Shown: piece by piece, positions 19,847 through 29,834 of the stretch
Numbering within the stretch: the first letter of the stretch is position 1
Layout: each line of letters begins with the position of its first letter
Assembly (NCBI RefSeq): GCF_002979555.1
Contig: NZ_PCOZ01000001.1
Span: 372,001 to 436,000, forward strand
Origin: Pseudomonas sp. MYb60
GTDB taxonomy: Bacteria > Pseudomonadota > Gammaproteobacteria > Pseudomonadales > Pseudomonadaceae
Direction: 5' to 3'
Length of the DNA: 64,000 bases
Notes under the pieces: generated by a model
Seen by the model: only the letters and a program-made list of their open reading frames with translations
Told to the model about the DNA's origin: nothing
The model's database searches: none
Program-made: the position numbers and the translations under genes

Positions 19847-20018
19847 GGGGCTCGGCTACTTGATGAAACGGAGGTCGGCCACTATAAAGCGCCGGGAAAT
19901 TTATTTCACCCCGTGGCGCTGTTTCAGCATCTTCCAAACCTGCGAAAGCATGCCGCTCAGCAGCGGGAACGGTTAGGATAGCCGCCTGTTTCAGTCAGTC
20001 TTTTTTCGGGAGTAGCCC

Positions 20019-21113
20019 ATGAGCGCCGTGAATCGCGCAGCGGTGGAAGCCGTTCTTCGCCAGTACACCGACCCTTACTTGAACCAGGATCCGGTGAGTG
20101 CCGGCTGTGTGCGCGCCATCGAGGTCCAGGGTGATCAGGTGTCGGTCCAGCTGGAGCTGGGCTATGCCGCCGGCCTGTTCAAGAGTGGGTGGGCGCAGAT
20201 GCTGCAAATGGCTATCGAAGGCCTGGACGGTGTGCGTTCAGCCACGGTCGACATCCAGTGCGTGATCGCCCCGCACAAGGCCCAGGCGCAGATTCCTGGC
20301 TTGGCCAACGTCAAGAACGTGGTCGCCGTGGCGTCCGGCAAGGGCGGCGTGGGCAAATCCACCACTGCCGCCAACCTGGCCCTGGCCCTGGCCCGGGAGG
20401 GCGCACGTGTCGGTATTCTCGATGCTGATATCTACGGCCCTAGCCAGGGCGTGATGTTCGGTATCGCTGAAGGTACGCGTCCAAAGGTCAAGGACCAGAA
20501 GTGGTTCGTGCCGATCGAATCCCTTGGCGTGGAAGTCATGTCCATGGCCTTTCTTACCGATGACAACACGCCGATGGTGTGGCGCGGGCCGATGGTCTCC
20601 GGCGCCCTGTTGCAACTGGTCACCCAGACCGCCTGGGGCGACCTGGACTACCTGGTGATCGACATGCCGCCAGGCACTGGCGATATCCAGCTGACCCTGG
20701 CGCAGAAAGTCCCGGTGGCCGGCTCCGTGATCGTCACCACGCCTCAGGACCTGGCGCTGCTCGACGCGAAAAAAGGCGTGGAGATGTTCCGCAAGGTCAA
20801 CATCCCGGTGCTCGGCGTCGTGGAGAACATGGCGGTGCACATCTGCTCCAACTGTGGCCATGCCGAGCATTTGTTCGGTGAGGGCGGTGGTGAAAAGCTC
20901 GCGACCCAGTACGGTGTCGAACTACTGGCCTCGTTACCTTTATCGATGCTGATTCGCGAACAGGCGGATGGTGGCAAACCTACCGTGGTCGCCGAGCCTG
21001 ATAGCCAGATCGCCATGATCTATCAGGAACTGGCGCGCCATGTTGGGGCCCGAATTGTGCTGCAGGAAGCGACGGCACCCGCCATGCCGACCATCACCGT
21101 GAGCGACGACTGA
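20019..21113 (+). CDS. apbC: Mrp/ApbC-family Fe-S cluster carrier ATPase
   Basis: P-loop ATPase that carries and transfers Fe4S4 clusters. 364 residues: an N-terminal MIP18-like domain (about 1-80), the deviant Walker A SGKGGVGKST near residue 107, a Walker B-like VIDMPPGTGD near 212, and the cluster-binding CSNC motif (HICSNCGHAEHLFGEGGGEK) near 273-276. ATG start at 20019 after a GGGAG ribosome site. Followed by a gap that contains rsmZ. Confidence 0.95.
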   Translation: MSAVNRAAVEAVLRQYTDPYLNQDPVSAGCVRAIEVQGDQVSVQLELGYAAGLFKSGWAQMLQMAIEGLDGVRSATVDIQCVIAPHKAQAQIPGLANVKNVVAVASGKGGVGKSTTAANLALALAREGARVGILDADIYGPSQGVMFGIAEGTRPKVKDQKWFVPIESLGVEVMSMAFLTDDNTPMVWRGPMVSGALLQLVTQTAWGDLDYLVIDMPPGTGDIQLTLAQKVPVAGSVIVTTPQDLALLDAKKGVEMFRKVNIPVLGVVENMAVHICSNCGHAEHLFGEGGGEKLATQYGVELLASLPLSMLIREQADGGKPTVVAEPDSQIAMIYQELARHVGARIVLQEATAPAMPTITVSDD

Positions 21114-21138
21114 GCGCCATCCAGGGAAACGGCTGTTT

Positions 21139-21183
21139 TGAGGTGGGGGAGCTCGCTCCCTCGCCACACCGCGCAGGCTCCTA
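21139..21183. repeat. Degenerate REP-like palindrome downstream of apbC
   Basis: GGTGGGGGAGCTCGCTCCCTCGCCACA resembles the P. fluorescens REP outline (GTGGGAG...CTCCCAC) with changes, and is followed by GGCTCCTACAAATA, like the right end of a second repeat. It probably also serves as the apbC 3' hairpin. Confidence 0.45.
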
Positions 21184-21215
21184 CAAATACGGTTGCGCTT
21201 TTACCCAGTCGGTCG

Positions 21216-21233
21216 CGTAAGCATTGGCTTACT
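21216..21233 (+). promoter_or_regulatory. GacA box (upstream activating sequence) of rsmZ
   Basis: CGTAAGCATTGGCTTACT matches TGTAAG-N6-CTTACA at 10 of 12 fixed bases, with the GTAAG/CTTAC core perfect. It lies about 170-190 bp upstream of the inferred rsmZ start, the distance known for rsmZ in P. fluorescens. The region between is AT-rich and could take an IHF-type bend. Confidence 0.88.
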
Positions 21234-21403
21234 TTTTCGTAAGTGTTTGGTTGCTTTGTGCGCCTTGCCTGTCTTGAATTGATGAGCGATTTTTCTATCT
21301 GTTTGAAAAATAACAATTATTTATTTCATCTCAAGGCCTTGGGCCTGTCAGGTCAAGCGTTGCATCCCGTTGAACTTCTTTTGGAACCCTTTAACATCAG
21401 CCC

Positions 21404-21539
21404 TGTGTCCACGGATTGACACAGCCATCACGGAACGATGGCTCGAAGGAACGTCGCAGGATGCGAGTCATCAGGATGATGAAAAGGAATAAAGGGACTA
21501 GGGAAAAAATGTGGGCGGGTCATACCGCCCCTTTTTTTC
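21404..21539 (+). ncRNA. rsmZ: Small regulatory RNA RsmZ
   Basis: About 135 nt RNA that binds and sequesters the translational repressors RsmA/RsmE under GacS-GacA control. The 5' end forms a hairpin (TGTGTCC...GGATTGACACA). Seven GGA motifs are seen at 21413, 21432, 21448, 21459, 21473, 21486 and 21495, several in hairpin loops such as ATCACGGAACGAT and TCATCAGGATGATGA. The 3' end is a GGGCGG...CCGCCC hairpin with T7. A plausible promoter is TTGAAC at 21370 and TAACAT at 21392, 16 bp apart. The neighbour fdxA is as in other pseudomonads, but rpoS, the usual other neighbour, is not here. Confidence 0.93.
21512..21538 (+). terminator. rsmZ terminator
   Basis: TGGGCGGGTCATACCGCCCC forms a GGGCGG/CCGCCC stem followed by T7; it is the 3' end of RsmZ. 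Confidence 0.9.
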
Positions 21540-21573
21540 GCCCGTAGAAAAGTGAATGCCCGCCCCAGAATGC

Positions 21574-21601
21574 AAAAAAGGCCCCAAGGGGCCTTTTTCT
21601 T
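21574..21601 (-). terminator. fdxA terminator
   Basis: AAAAAAGGCCCC-AA-GGGGCCTTTTT is a tight symmetrical hairpin between the convergent rsmZ and fdxA; on the minus strand it ends in a T6 run. Confidence 0.9.
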
Positions 21602-21614
21602 CACAGCAAACCTG

Positions 21615-21938
21615 TCAGCGCTCCAGCTGAGCAATCTTGCCGGTTTTGCCATCCCACTCTGCCGCATCAGGCAGTGAGTCTTTCTTCTCGGTGATATTCG
21701 GCCAGATTTCAGCCAGCTCGACGTTCAGCTGGATGAACTGCTCCATACCGGCCGGGACTTCGTCCTCGGAGAAAATTGCGACGGCCGGGCATTCAGGCTC
21801 ACACAGGGCGCAATCAATGCACTCGTCCGGGTGGATGACCAGGAAGTTCGGGCCTTCGTAGAAGCAGTCCACCGGACATACTTCCACGCAGTCGGTGTAC
21901 TTGCACTTGATGCAGTTGTCGGTGACGACGAAGGTCAT
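21615..21938 (-). CDS. fdxA: Seven-iron ferredoxin FdxA
   Basis: 107-residue ferredoxin of the Azotobacter FdI type, carrying one Fe3S4 and one Fe4S4 cluster. Cysteine pattern: [17 protein letters not shown] at about residues 9-25, and [12 protein letters not shown] at about 40-51. The C-terminal tail (about 60-107) is typical of the long 7Fe ferredoxins. It lies between rsmZ and mutS, the arrangement seen in P. aeruginosa (PA3621). Physiological partner unknown. Confidence 0.96.
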   Translation of the reverse strand: MTFVVTDNCIKCKYTDCVEVCPVDCFYEGPNFLVIHPDECIDCALCEPECPAVAIFSEDEVPAGMEQFIQLNVELAEIWPNITEKKDSLPDAAEWDGKTGKIAQLER

Positions 21939-22080
21939 TTCTAATTTTCTCCTCAGGCGGCGGCAGCGAAACCCTTTGTGGCAGGGCTCGCGAGGTTCGG
22001 GAGCGATAGTCTGCAGGCCAGGCTAAAAGCCTGCAGCATCCCAAACCGCGCGAGAGTCTACCAGCTTGCAAGCCTCAGCG

Positions 22081-24672
22081 TTATATCCGAGTCTTCAGTG
22101 CATATAACATTTCGAGCGCTTTGCGCGGGGTCAAGTCGTCCAGGTTAAGCTTGGCCAGGTCTTCCAGCACCGGATGCGGCAGGCTGGCGAACAGGTCGCT
22201 CTGATGCGGAGCGGCAGGTTTGCGGCTGGTTTTGGCGGGGCTGGCAACCACGCTTTCATGCGGCAGGGCCGTGGTTTCCAGGCGGCTGAGGTGCTCGCGG
22301 GCACGGGTGATCACCTCGTTGGGTACGCCGGCCAGTTGCGCCACGGCCAGGCCATAACTCTGGCTGGCCGGTCCTGGCAGCACGTGGTGCAGGAACACGA
22401 TGCGCTCGTTGTGCTCGGTGGCATTGAGATGCACGTTGGCCACCAGCGGCTCGCTTTCGGGCAGCACGGTCAGTTCGAAATAGTGGGTGGCAAACAGCGT
22501 ATAGGCGCGCAGGTGCGCCAAACGTTCGGCTGCCGCCCATGCCAGGGACAGACCGTCGAAGGTGCTGGTGCCACGTCCCACTTCGTCCATCAGCACCAGG
22601 CTGCGTTCGGTGGCGTTGTGCAGGATATTGGCGGTTTCGCTCATTTCCACCATGAAGGTCGAACGGCCGCCGGCCAAGTCATCGCTGGAGCCGATCCGGG
22701 TAAAGATGCGGTCCACCAGCGACAGCTCGCAACTGGCCGCTGGCACGAAACTGCCGATATGGGCCAGCAACACGATCAAGGCGGTCTGACGCATGTAGGT
22801 GGATTTACCACCCATGTTCGGACCGGTGATGACCAGCATGCGGGTATCGTCGTCCAGCGACAGGTCGTTGGCGACGAACGGCGTGGTCAGAACCTGCTCC
22901 ACCACCGGGTGGCGGCCTTGCACGATGCGCATGCACGGTTCGCTGACAAAACGCGGGCAGTTCAGGTCTAGGTTCAGGGCGCGTTCGGCAAGGTTGCTCA
23001 GTACGTCCAGTTCGGCCAGCGCGGCGGCGGTGTCCTGCAGCGGCGCCAGTTGGCTGATCAGGTCTTCGAGCAAGGCCTCATACAGCATTTTTTCCCGGGC
23101 AAGGGCGCGGCTCTTGGCCGACAGCGCCTTGTCTTCAAACTCTTTGAGCTCCGGCGTGATAAAGCGTTCAGCCCCCTTGAGGGTCTGGCGACGTTGATAG
23201 TCGATCGGCGCCGACTCGGCCTGCTTGCTCGGCAGCTCGATAAAGTAGCCGTGGACGCGGTTGTAGCCGACCTTGAGATTGGCCAGGCCGGTGCGGGCTT
23301 TTTCGCGGGCTTCCAGGTCGATCAGGAATTGGCCGGCGTTCTCGCTCAAGGCTTGCAGCTCGTCCAGCTCGCTGTCGTAACCGGTCTTCAATACGCCGCC
23401 GTCACGGATGATCGCCGGCGGGTTGTCGATGATGGCTTTTTCCAGCAGCGCCGCCAGTTCAGGGTAGGTGCCAGCGGTGACGGCAAGCTGTTGCAGGTGT
23501 GGCGTATCCAGTTCGGTCATTGCCACTTGCAATTGAGGCAGGGCGCCAAGGGCATCACGCAGGCGCGCCAGGTCACGCGGACGCGCGTTACGCAGGCCGA
23601 TCCGCGCCAGGATGCGCTCGATATCGCCGATCTCCTTCAACTGCGGCTGCAGTTTTTCGAAGCGATAGGCGTCCAGCAGGCAGGTAATGGACGACTGCCG
23701 TGCCTGCAGCACGCTCAAGTCCCGCAACGGGCGGTTCAGCCAACGGGTCAGCAAGCGGCTGCCCATGGCGGTCTGGCAACGGTCGACGACCGACTGCAGG
23801 GTGTTGTCGCGGCCCCCGGCCAGGTTGGTGTCCAGTTCCAGGTTGCGACGGCTCGCACCATCGAGCACCACGGTGTCGTCCAGGCGCTCATGGCGCAGGC
23901 TGCGCAAATGGGGCAGGGCCGTGCGCTGGGTTTCCTTGGCGTAACCCAGCAGGCAACCGGCGGCACCGATGGCCAGGGTCAGGGTTTCGCAGCCGAAGCC
24001 TTTAAGGTCCTGCACCGAGAACTGCTGGCACAGACTTTTCAGCGCTGAGTCCCGCTCAAAATCCCACGGCGCACGACGCTTGGTCCCACGGCGTTTTTCG
24101 GCCGGAAGGTCTTTTGGCCAATCATCCGGGATCAACAGCTCCACCGGATTGATACGCTCCAGCTCCGCCAGCAGGTTCTCCCAACCCTTGATCTCCAGCA
24201 CGCTGAAGTTGCCGCTGGTGATGTCCAGCACCGAGAGGCCGAACAGGCGCTCATCCCCCAACACGGCGGCGATCAGGTTATCGCGACGCTCGTCCAGCAG
24301 CGCCTCATCGCTCACCGTGCCCGGCGTAATGATGCGCACCACCTGACGCTCCACCGGCCCCTTGCTGGTGGCCGGGTCGCCGATCTGCTCACAGATCACC
24401 ACCGACTCGCCCAGCTTCACCAACTTGACCAGATAACCTTCCAACGAATGGTAAGGAATCCCGCACATTGGAATCGACTGCCCCGCCGACTGCCCGCGCG
24501 CGGTCAGGGTGATGTCCAGCAACTTGGCGGCCTTCTTCGCGTCTTCGTAGAAGATCTCGTAGAAGTCGCCCATGCGGTAGAACATCAACTGATCAGGGTG
24601 CTGGTTTTTCAGGCGCCAGTACTGCTGCATCATTGGCGTGTGGGAGGACAGGTCTGAAGTGGTTTTACTCAT
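22081..24672 (-). CDS. mutS: DNA mismatch repair protein MutS
   Basis: Recognises mismatches and small loops and starts methyl-independent repair with MutL. The ATG at 24672 gives 863 residues, the usual size. The mismatch-binding Phe-x-Glu ([11 protein letters not shown]) is near residue 38; the ATPase has Walker [16 protein letters not shown] near 617-631 and [16 protein letters not shown] near 690. The C-terminal tail holds a short dimer/tetramer region. A longer in-frame extension upstream has no ribosome site and runs into the pncC leader. Confidence 0.97.
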   Translation of the reverse strand: MSKTTSDLSSHTPMMQQYWRLKNQHPDQLMFYRMGDFYEIFYEDAKKAAKLLDITLTARGQSAGQSIPMCGIPYHSLEGYLVKLVKLGESVVICEQIGDPATSKGPVERQVVRIITPGTVSDEALLDERRDNLIAAVLGDERLFGLSVLDITSGNFSVLEIKGWENLLAELERINPVELLIPDDWPKDLPAEKRRGTKRRAPWDFERDSALKSLCQQFSVQDLKGFGCETLTLAIGAAGCLLGYAKETQRTALPHLRSLRHERLDDTVVLDGASRRNLELDTNLAGGRDNTLQSVVDRCQTAMGSRLLTRWLNRPLRDLSVLQARQSSITCLLDAYRFEKLQPQLKEIGDIERILARIGLRNARPRDLARLRDALGALPQLQVAMTELDTPHLQQLAVTAGTYPELAALLEKAIIDNPPAIIRDGGVLKTGYDSELDELQALSENAGQFLIDLEAREKARTGLANLKVGYNRVHGYFIELPSKQAESAPIDYQRRQTLKGAERFITPELKEFEDKALSAKSRALAREKMLYEALLEDLISQLAPLQDTAAALAELDVLSNLAERALNLDLNCPRFVSEPCMRIVQGRHPVVEQVLTTPFVANDLSLDDDTRMLVITGPNMGGKSTYMRQTALIVLLAHIGSFVPAASCELSLVDRIFTRIGSSDDLAGGRSTFMVEMSETANILHNATERSLVLMDEVGRGTSTFDGLSLAWAAAERLAHLRAYTLFATHYFELTVLPESEPLVANVHLNATEHNERIVFLHHVLPGPASQSYGLAVAQLAGVPNEVITRAREHLSRLETTALPHESVVASPAKTSRKPAAPHQSDLFASLPHPVLEDLAKLNLDDLTPRKALEMLYALKTRI

Positions 24673-24881
24673 TGGGTCGTAGGCAAATTCGTTGAAATGA
24701 GTGGGGCAAAGGTGGGGCATTCGGCCCTGGGATTTTGCGATGGCGGCAAGGTTAACACGCGAAGTTGGCGGTTCGCAGTTCGCAACAGCGCTCGGTTTCA
24801 ACTTCAGCCCGCCTGCCGCTTGCGTGTCCGAATTGCTCCTGTAGGGTAGGCATGATCCCCCGCCCGCTTTTGGAGACACCC

Positions 24882-25382
24882 GTGAAGGAAATCACTCAAC
24901 TGGCTGCCGAACTGGGTCGCCGCCTGCAGGTGCTCAATGCCCACGTCACCACCGCCGAGTCCTGCACTGGCGGCGGTATTGCCGAGGCCATCACGCGGAT
25001 TCCAGGGAGTTCGGCCTGGTTCGAGGCGGGTTATGTCACTTATTCCAATCGCCAGAAGACCCGCCAGTTAAATGTGCCGGAGACATTGTTTCCAAACGTT
25101 GGGGCGGTAAGCCAGGAGGTGGTCGAGGCAATGGTCCGCGGCGCACAGGAAAAAAGCCTGGCGCATTTTGCCGTGGCCGTCAGTGGTGTGGCGGGGCCGG
25201 ACGGCGGCTCGCCGGACAAACCGGTCGGCACCGTATGGCTGGCGTTCGGCGCGGGTGATGTGGTGACAGCCGAGCTTGCGCACTTCTCTGGCAACCGCGA
25301 CGAGGTCCGCCGACAAACGGTCAAGGCCGCGCTAGAGGGCTTGTTGCGACGAGCTGCAGCAGAAATAGACAATCAGGGGTAG
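24882..25382 (+). CDS. pncC: Nicotinamide-nucleotide amidohydrolase PncC (CinA C-terminal type)
   Basis: Hydrolyses NMN to nicotinate mononucleotide and ammonia in pyridine-nucleotide salvage. 166 residues correspond to the stand-alone CinA C-terminal domain, with [12 protein letters not shown] near residue 21-32 and [19 protein letters not shown] near 100-118. GTG start at 24882, 6 nt after GGAG, was preferred to an in-frame ATG at 24852. It lies 84 bp upstream of recA; the LexA box lies between them. Confidence 0.93.
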   Translation: MKEITQLAAELGRRLQVLNAHVTTAESCTGGGIAEAITRIPGSSAWFEAGYVTYSNRQKTRQLNVPETLFPNVGAVSQEVVEAMVRGAQEKSLAHFAVAVSGVAGPDGGSPDKPVGTVWLAFGAGDVVTAELAHFSGNRDEVRRQTVKAALEGLLRRAAAEIDNQG

Positions 25383-25407
25383 GCGATCCTCGATCTTTGT
25401 GGAACAA

Positions 25408-25427
25408 TACTGTCTACTTATACAGGT
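25408..25427 (+). promoter_or_regulatory. LexA (SOS) box of recA
   Basis: TACTGTCTACTTATACAGGT contains the perfect CTGT-N8-ACAG palindrome of gammaproteobacterial LexA, 40-60 bp before the recA ATG. SOS induction of recA-recX is inferred. Confidence 0.93.
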
Positions 25428-25466
25428 GTTGGCCGCCCCGGCCTTATTGATTACGTGAGGACTTTA

Positions 25467-26525
25467 ATGGACGACAACAAGAAGAAAGCCTTGGCTGCGG
25501 CCCTGGGTCAGATCGAACGTCAATTCGGCAAGGGTGCCGTAATGCGTATGGGCGATCATGACCGTCAGGCGATCCCGGCTATTTCCACTGGCTCTCTGGG
25601 TCTGGACATCGCACTCGGCATTGGCGGCCTGCCAAAAGGCCGTATCGTTGAAATCTACGGTCCTGAATCTTCCGGTAAAACCACCCTGACCCTGTCGGTG
25701 ATTGCCCAGGCGCAGAAAATGGGCGCCACCTGTGCGTTCGTCGATGCCGAGCACGCCCTGGATCCTGAATACGCCGGCAAACTGGGCGTCAACGTCGACG
25801 ACCTGCTGGTTTCGCAGCCGGACACCGGTGAGCAAGCGCTGGAAATCACCGACATGCTGGTGCGTTCCAACGCCATCGACGTGATCGTGGTCGACTCCGT
25901 GGCAGCGCTGGTACCTAAGGCTGAAATCGAAGGCGAAATGGGCGACATGCACGTGGGCCTGCAAGCCCGTCTGATGTCCCAGGCGCTGCGTAAAATCACC
26001 GGTAACATCAAGAACGCCAACTGCCTGGTGATCTTCATCAACCAGATCCGCATGAAGATCGGCGTGATGTTCGGCAGCCCGGAAACCACCACCGGTGGTA
26101 ACGCGCTGAAGTTCTACGCGTCGGTCCGTCTGGATATCCGCCGTACCGGCGCGGTGAAGGAAGGTGATGAGGTTGTTGGTAGCGAAACTCGCGTTAAAGT
26201 GGTGAAGAACAAGGTAGCCCCGCCTTTCCGTCAGGCTGAGTTCCAGATTCTCTACGGCAAGGGTATCTACCTGAACGGCGAGATGATCGACTTGGGCGTG
26301 CTGCATGGCTTTGTCGAGAAGTCCGGTGCCTGGTACGCCTACAACGGCAGCAAGATCGGTCAGGGCAAGGCTAACTCGGCCAAGTTCCTGGCAGAAAACC
26401 CGGATATCGCCGCCACGCTCGAGAAGCAGATTCGCGACAAGCTGCTGACCGCAGCACCCGACGTGAAAGCTGCCGCCAACCGTGAGCCGGTTGAAGAAGT
26501 GGAAGAAGCTGACACTGATATCTGA
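25467..26525 (+). CDS. recA: Recombinase RecA
   Basis: ATP-dependent strand-exchange protein and co-protease for LexA. 352 residues with Walker [10 protein letters not shown] near residue 65-73, L1/L2 loop region with [15 protein letters not shown] near 197-211, and a highly acidic C-terminal tail ([13 protein letters not shown]). ATG at 25467 is preceded by GTGAGG. recX begins 8 bp after its stop, so the two form an operon. Confidence 0.99.
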   Translation: MDDNKKKALAAALGQIERQFGKGAVMRMGDHDRQAIPAISTGSLGLDIALGIGGLPKGRIVEIYGPESSGKTTLTLSVIAQAQKMGATCAFVDAEHALDPEYAGKLGVNVDDLLVSQPDTGEQALEITDMLVRSNAIDVIVVDSVAALVPKAEIEGEMGDMHVGLQARLMSQALRKITGNIKNANCLVIFINQIRMKIGVMFGSPETTTGGNALKFYASVRLDIRRTGAVKEGDEVVGSETRVKVVKNKVAPPFRQAEFQILYGKGIYLNGEMIDLGVLHGFVEKSGAWYAYNGSKIGQGKANSAKFLAENPDIAATLEKQIRDKLLTAAPDVKAAANREPVEEVEEADTDI

Positions 26526-26533
26526 AGCAAACG

Positions 26534-27001
26534 ATGACAGTTGTACTGGATACACTCGTCGCCGTTCGGCGCACTGCGATGGACCTGCTCGCGCGGCGCG
26601 AGCACGGTCGAGTCGAGCTGACGCGTAAGCTGCGTCAGCGCGGCGCAGAGCCGGAGATGATTGAAAGCGCCCTTGACCGTTTGACGGAAGAAGGGCTGCT
26701 GTCAGAAGCCCGCTACCTCGAAAGTTTTGTTTCCTACCGAGCGCGCTCTGGTTACGGCCCTGCGCGGATTCGCGAGGAGCTTAGCCAGCGCGGACTGCAG
26801 CGAGCTGATATCGACCTTGCCTTGCGTGAGTGTGGAATCAGTTGGCAGTCGCAGTTGGAAGATACCTGGCGGCGCAAGTTTTCTGGTCACCTTCCGATTG
26901 ATGCCAAGGAGCGCGCGAAGCAAGGGCGCTTCTTGAGTTATCGCGGTTTTTCGATGGAGATGATCAGTCGCTTGTTGAGCGGTCGGGATCTGGACGACTG
27001 A
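26534..27001 (+). CDS. recX: RecA regulator RecX
   Basis: 155-residue helical-repeat protein that caps and inhibits RecA filaments. Family features: [20 protein letters not shown] near residues 17-36 and [18 protein letters not shown] near 72-89. Directly downstream of recA with an 8-bp gap; read-through from recA gives low-level expression in other bacteria. Followed by a clear terminator. Confidence 0.95.
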   Translation: MTVVLDTLVAVRRTAMDLLARREHGRVELTRKLRQRGAEPEMIESALDRLTEEGLLSEARYLESFVSYRARSGYGPARIREELSQRGLQRADIDLALRECGISWQSQLEDTWRRKFSGHLPIDAKERAKQGRFLSYRGFSMEMISRLLSGRDLDD

Positions 27002-27055
27002 ATCTGTGGTCAGCGGGCTGCGCAGCAACCCCAATCGCTTCGCCAACACGCCAAA

Positions 27056-27088
27056 TAAAAACCCGCTATGAACATAGCGGGTTTTTTT
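27056..27088. terminator. Terminator after recX
   Basis: ACCCGCTATG and CATAGCGGGT pair perfectly (10 bp) around AA, preceded by A4 and followed by T7. It may also end the convergent LOG-family gene. Confidence 0.93.
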
Positions 27089-27103
27089 GCGACTCCTGAA
27101 ACC

Positions 27104-28216
27104 TCAAGCCGGCTCCGGCACCACCCTTTGTTGTGCTTTTCCCTGAGCCTGCGCCCAGTTCTCCGGCAGGTTGATGAAATCCACCAACTCCCGCAGCCGT
27201 CCCTGATCGCGCCCCGTAAAGTTGAACACCAGCCGCGTCAAATGGCTGAACCTCGGTTCATCATGTTCCTCACCCGTGTACGCAAGCTGCTGGAACTCAC
27301 CGTTCAAGCGCAGGCTGGCAAACTCGGTTTGCAAATGAGCCAGCGCCCGATCACTGAGGGGATGATTCATGCGCACCACAAACTCGCGCTTCAACCAGCG
27401 GGTGGAATGGAAGTTGGCGTAGAACTGATTGATCTCTGCCACCGCTTCTTCAGCGCTGTACACCAATCGCACCAGCTTGAGGTCGGTGGGCAGGATGTAA
27501 CGGTTGGCTTCCAGCTGGCTACGGATAAATTCCAGGGCGCCTTGCCAGAACCCGCCGCCGGGCGCATCGAGCAATACCACCGGTACCAGTGGGCTTTTAC
27601 CCGTCTGGATCAGGGTCAGCACTTCGAGCGCCTCGTCCAGGGTGCCAAAACCACCCGGGCATAACACCAGTGCATCGGCCTCCTTGACGAAGAACAGCTT
27701 GCGCGTAAAGAAGAAGTGGAAGGACAGCAGGTTGTCGGTGCCATCAATGGTCGGGTTGGCATGTTGTTCGAAGGGCAGGGTGATATTGAACCCCAGGCTG
27801 TGTTGCAGGCCCGCCCCTTCGTGGGCCGCGGCCATGATACCGCCGCCGCCACCGGTGATGACCATCAGGTCTGACTGTGCCAGCAATGCGCCGACCTCAC
27901 GAGCCAGCGCATACACGGGGCTTTCGACAGGTGTGCGGGCCGAACCGAACACCGTCACTTTGCGACGCCCCTTGAACTGTTCGAGCACGCGGAACGCATT
28001 GTCCAGCTCGCGGATGGCTTGCAAGGTGATCTTGGCGTTCCAACGGTTGCGGTCGTCCTGGGCCATGCGCAGCACGGTGAGGATCATGTCGCGGTACAGG
28101 GGGATATTCGGGCTGTTGGGGGCGATCAGTTGGAGTTGCGCTTCGACCTGTTGCGTAAGGTCGGCACCGTTTTCTTCAAAATGCTGGAGCAGGCGGTCAT
28201 TCGGTTGGTAAGGCAT
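27104..28216 (-). CDS. LOG-family (TIGR00730-like) Rossmann-fold nucleotide hydrolase
   Basis: 370-residue protein with the LOG/lysine-decarboxylase-like motif PGGFGTLDE near residue 187-195 and GGGGGIM near 117-123, the signature of cytokinin-activating or nucleotide 5'-monophosphate nucleosidases. It has N- and C-terminal extensions beyond the about 190-residue LOG core, like E. coli PpnN-type enzymes, though the match to PpnN is not certain. Earlier 'lysine decarboxylase' naming is likely wrong. GGAG ribosome site 6 nt before the ATG. The leader upstream holds three hairpins (separate entry). Confidence 0.85.
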   Translation of the reverse strand: MPYQPNDRLLQHFEENGADLTQQVEAQLQLIAPNSPNIPLYRDMILTVLRMAQDDRNRWNAKITLQAIRELDNAFRVLEQFKGRRKVTVFGSARTPVESPVYALAREVGALLAQSDLMVITGGGGGIMAAAHEGAGLQHSLGFNITLPFEQHANPTIDGTDNLLSFHFFFTRKLFFVKEADALVLCPGGFGTLDEALEVLTLIQTGKSPLVPVVLLDAPGGGFWQGALEFIRSQLEANRYILPTDLKLVRLVYSAEEAVAEINQFYANFHSTRWLKREFVVRMNHPLSDRALAHLQTEFASLRLNGEFQQLAYTGEEHDEPRFSHLTRLVFNFTGRDQGRLRELVDFINLPENWAQAQGKAQQRVVPEPA

Positions 28217-28247
28217 TCAACGTCTCCTTCTTGCAGGGCCCGGGTGG

Positions 28248-28322
28248 CCGACGAAAGACTCGTCGGAGGCGACGACACTGCATGTGTCGCTGCTTGCCGC
28301 AGGGGGCAACCTTCTTTTGCCC
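28248..28322 (-). promoter_or_regulatory. Hairpin-rich 5' leader of the LOG-family gene
   Basis: Three consecutive stems lie 30-106 nt upstream of the start: CCGACGA/TCGTCGG (28248-28266), CGACAC/GTGTCG (28273-28289) and GGGCAA/TTGCCC (28304-28322). All have 5-7 nt loops. This could be a structured leader or a small RNA. No known riboswitch was recognised. Confidence 0.45.
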
Positions 28323-28498
28323 TGAAAATGTTACAGAACAGCATGAAAAGCGCTGCGAATAATCAGTCGGGATGACTTGATCATGGGCTGCAAAACCCTT
28401 GGCTGGCAACCACTTATTGAACGAGAGTGTAGCTGTCTTGATGGAGGCAAAGCGGGGAGGTGCGCGCTACCGGACGGCAGCGCGGGAGGGGCAAAACG

Positions 28499-28936
28499 TT
28501 ACTTTTTCTTCTTGGCCGTTGGGGCAGGGCAGTCGGCTTCCACGAACTTCACGGACGCAACCGGGCGGTTGGTCTTGTTCTCGGTGATTTCATAGCGCAT
28601 AACCGCACCCTTGGCCATCAGCTCGCGGTAGCCCTTGTTCAGGCACACGCTCTGACCCAGCTGGAAATACACTGCCTTGGGGTTGGCGCGCATCTGTTCG
28701 GCGCGATCGGGCATGACGCTCAAGTGGTCGATCAATTGCATGCCTTCAACCGTGTAGGCGACTTCCAGGGTTTTTTCGTCAATTTCCCGAGGCAGGTCCT
28801 TGTTGCTCTCAGCCGCGACGCTTTGCAGTTTCCTGTTCATCTGGGCCTCCAGCAGCGAGGCGGCCTGGGCAGCCACGGGCACTACCAGCGCGAGGGCGAT
28901 GGATGGGGCAGCAAGGCGCAGCATGGAACGCAACAT
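28499..28936 (-). CDS. Small exported protein, possible QSregVF (PA3611-like) family
   Basis: 145 residues with a signal peptide (about 1-25, ending AAQAA). The mature part has two Cys residues (QSVCLNKGY and EADCPAP) that could form a disulfide and ends in a lysine run (KKKK). Size, exported nature and two-Cys layout are like the quorum-sensing-regulated virulence factor family whose type is P. aeruginosa PA3611, which is located in the same neighbourhood; this assignment is tentative. Function unknown. Confidence 0.7.
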   Translation of the reverse strand: MLRSMLRLAAPSIALALVVPVAAQAASLLEAQMNRKLQSVAAESNKDLPREIDEKTLEVAYTVEGMQLIDHLSVMPDRAEQMRANPKAVYFQLGQSVCLNKGYRELMAKGAVMRYEITENKTNRPVASVKFVEADCPAPTAKKKK

Positions 28937-29114
28937 GAAACTCTCCTGATTCGGTTACTGGTGCATAGACCAGCCACTGGGCTGTGCGTTCAGTGGCGCG
29001 CAATTATAGGTGAGCCCTTGCCACTACAGCCAGGCGTATCGCTGGTAAACTGCTGCCACTTCAGCCTTTCCGAGTTTCCACCGTGTCGATTTACCCGTTC
29101 CAACGGCGCATCCG

Positions 29115-29834
29115 ATGAGCCACGCTGTCTCCCGCCTGCGCACCGAGCGTCTGGCCCGCGCTGTCAGGCCGTTCCTCAACCGTGGCTCGCGTGCCGAACG
29201 CTGCCCCGGTTGCCGAGTGATTCCCGAATACTGCCTGTGCGCCTGGCGACCCACCGTCGCGGCCAGGTCCGCCATGTGTTTGCTGATGCATGACGTGGAG
29301 CCGATGAAACCGAGTAACACCGGCTGGCTTATCGCCGATGTGATCAAGGACACCACGGCCTTCGCCTGGTCACGCACTGAAGTCGATCCCGATTTGCTCA
29401 CCTTGCTGGCCGATCCACAGTGGCAGCCGTACATCGTGTTCCCCGGCGAGTTCGTCGCGCCCGAACGCGTGGTCAGTGAAGTAAAGGTCCAGGAGGGTAA
29501 GCGTCCGCTGTTCATCCTGCTTGATGGCACCTGGAGCGAAGCCCGCAAAATGTTCCGCAAGAGCCCCTATCTGGAGCACTTGCCGGTGCTGAGCCTGGCG
29601 CCGGAGCAACTGTCGCGCTACACATTGCGCCGCTCCAAGCGCGATGACCATTTCTGCACGGCCGAAGTGGCGGCGTTGTGCCTTGAGTTGGCCGAAGACG
29701 CCGCAGCAAGTGAAGTACTGGATGCCTACCTCGACGTCTTCAGCACCCATTACATGGCCGCCAAGTTCCAGTTGCCCCTGGACCCGGAGGATGATGTCCA
29801 TACTCGTTTGGCGCCCTATATCCCAACGGTATAA
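29115..29834 (+). CDS. tapT: tRNA-uridine aminocarboxypropyltransferase (DTW domain)
   Basis: Transfers the 3-amino-3-carboxypropyl group of S-adenosylmethionine to uridine 47 of tRNA (acp3U). 239 residues with an N-terminal Cys cluster CPGCRVIPEYCLC (about 35-47) that likely binds zinc and the DTW-type motif DGTWSEARKMF near residue 138. The E. coli counterpart is YfiP/TapT. ATG at 29115 chosen from the family N-terminus; ribosome site is weak. It stands between divergent and unrelated genes. Confidence 0.88.
   Translation: MSHAVSRLRTERLARAVRPFLNRGSRAERCPGCRVIPEYCLCAWRPTVAARSAMCLLMHDVEPMKPSNTGWLIADVIKDTTAFAWSRTEVDPDLLTLLADPQWQPYIVFPGEFVAPERVVSEVKVQEGKRPLFILLDGTWSEARKMFRKSPYLEHLPVLSLAPEQLSRYTLRRSKRDDHFCTAEVAALCLELAEDAAASEVLDAYLDVFSTHYMAAKFQLPLDPEDDVHTRLAPYIPTV

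Noticed and set aside
18647..19981. 444-codon plus-strand frame over metG
   Set aside because: Antisense shadow of a well-supported synthetase gene.
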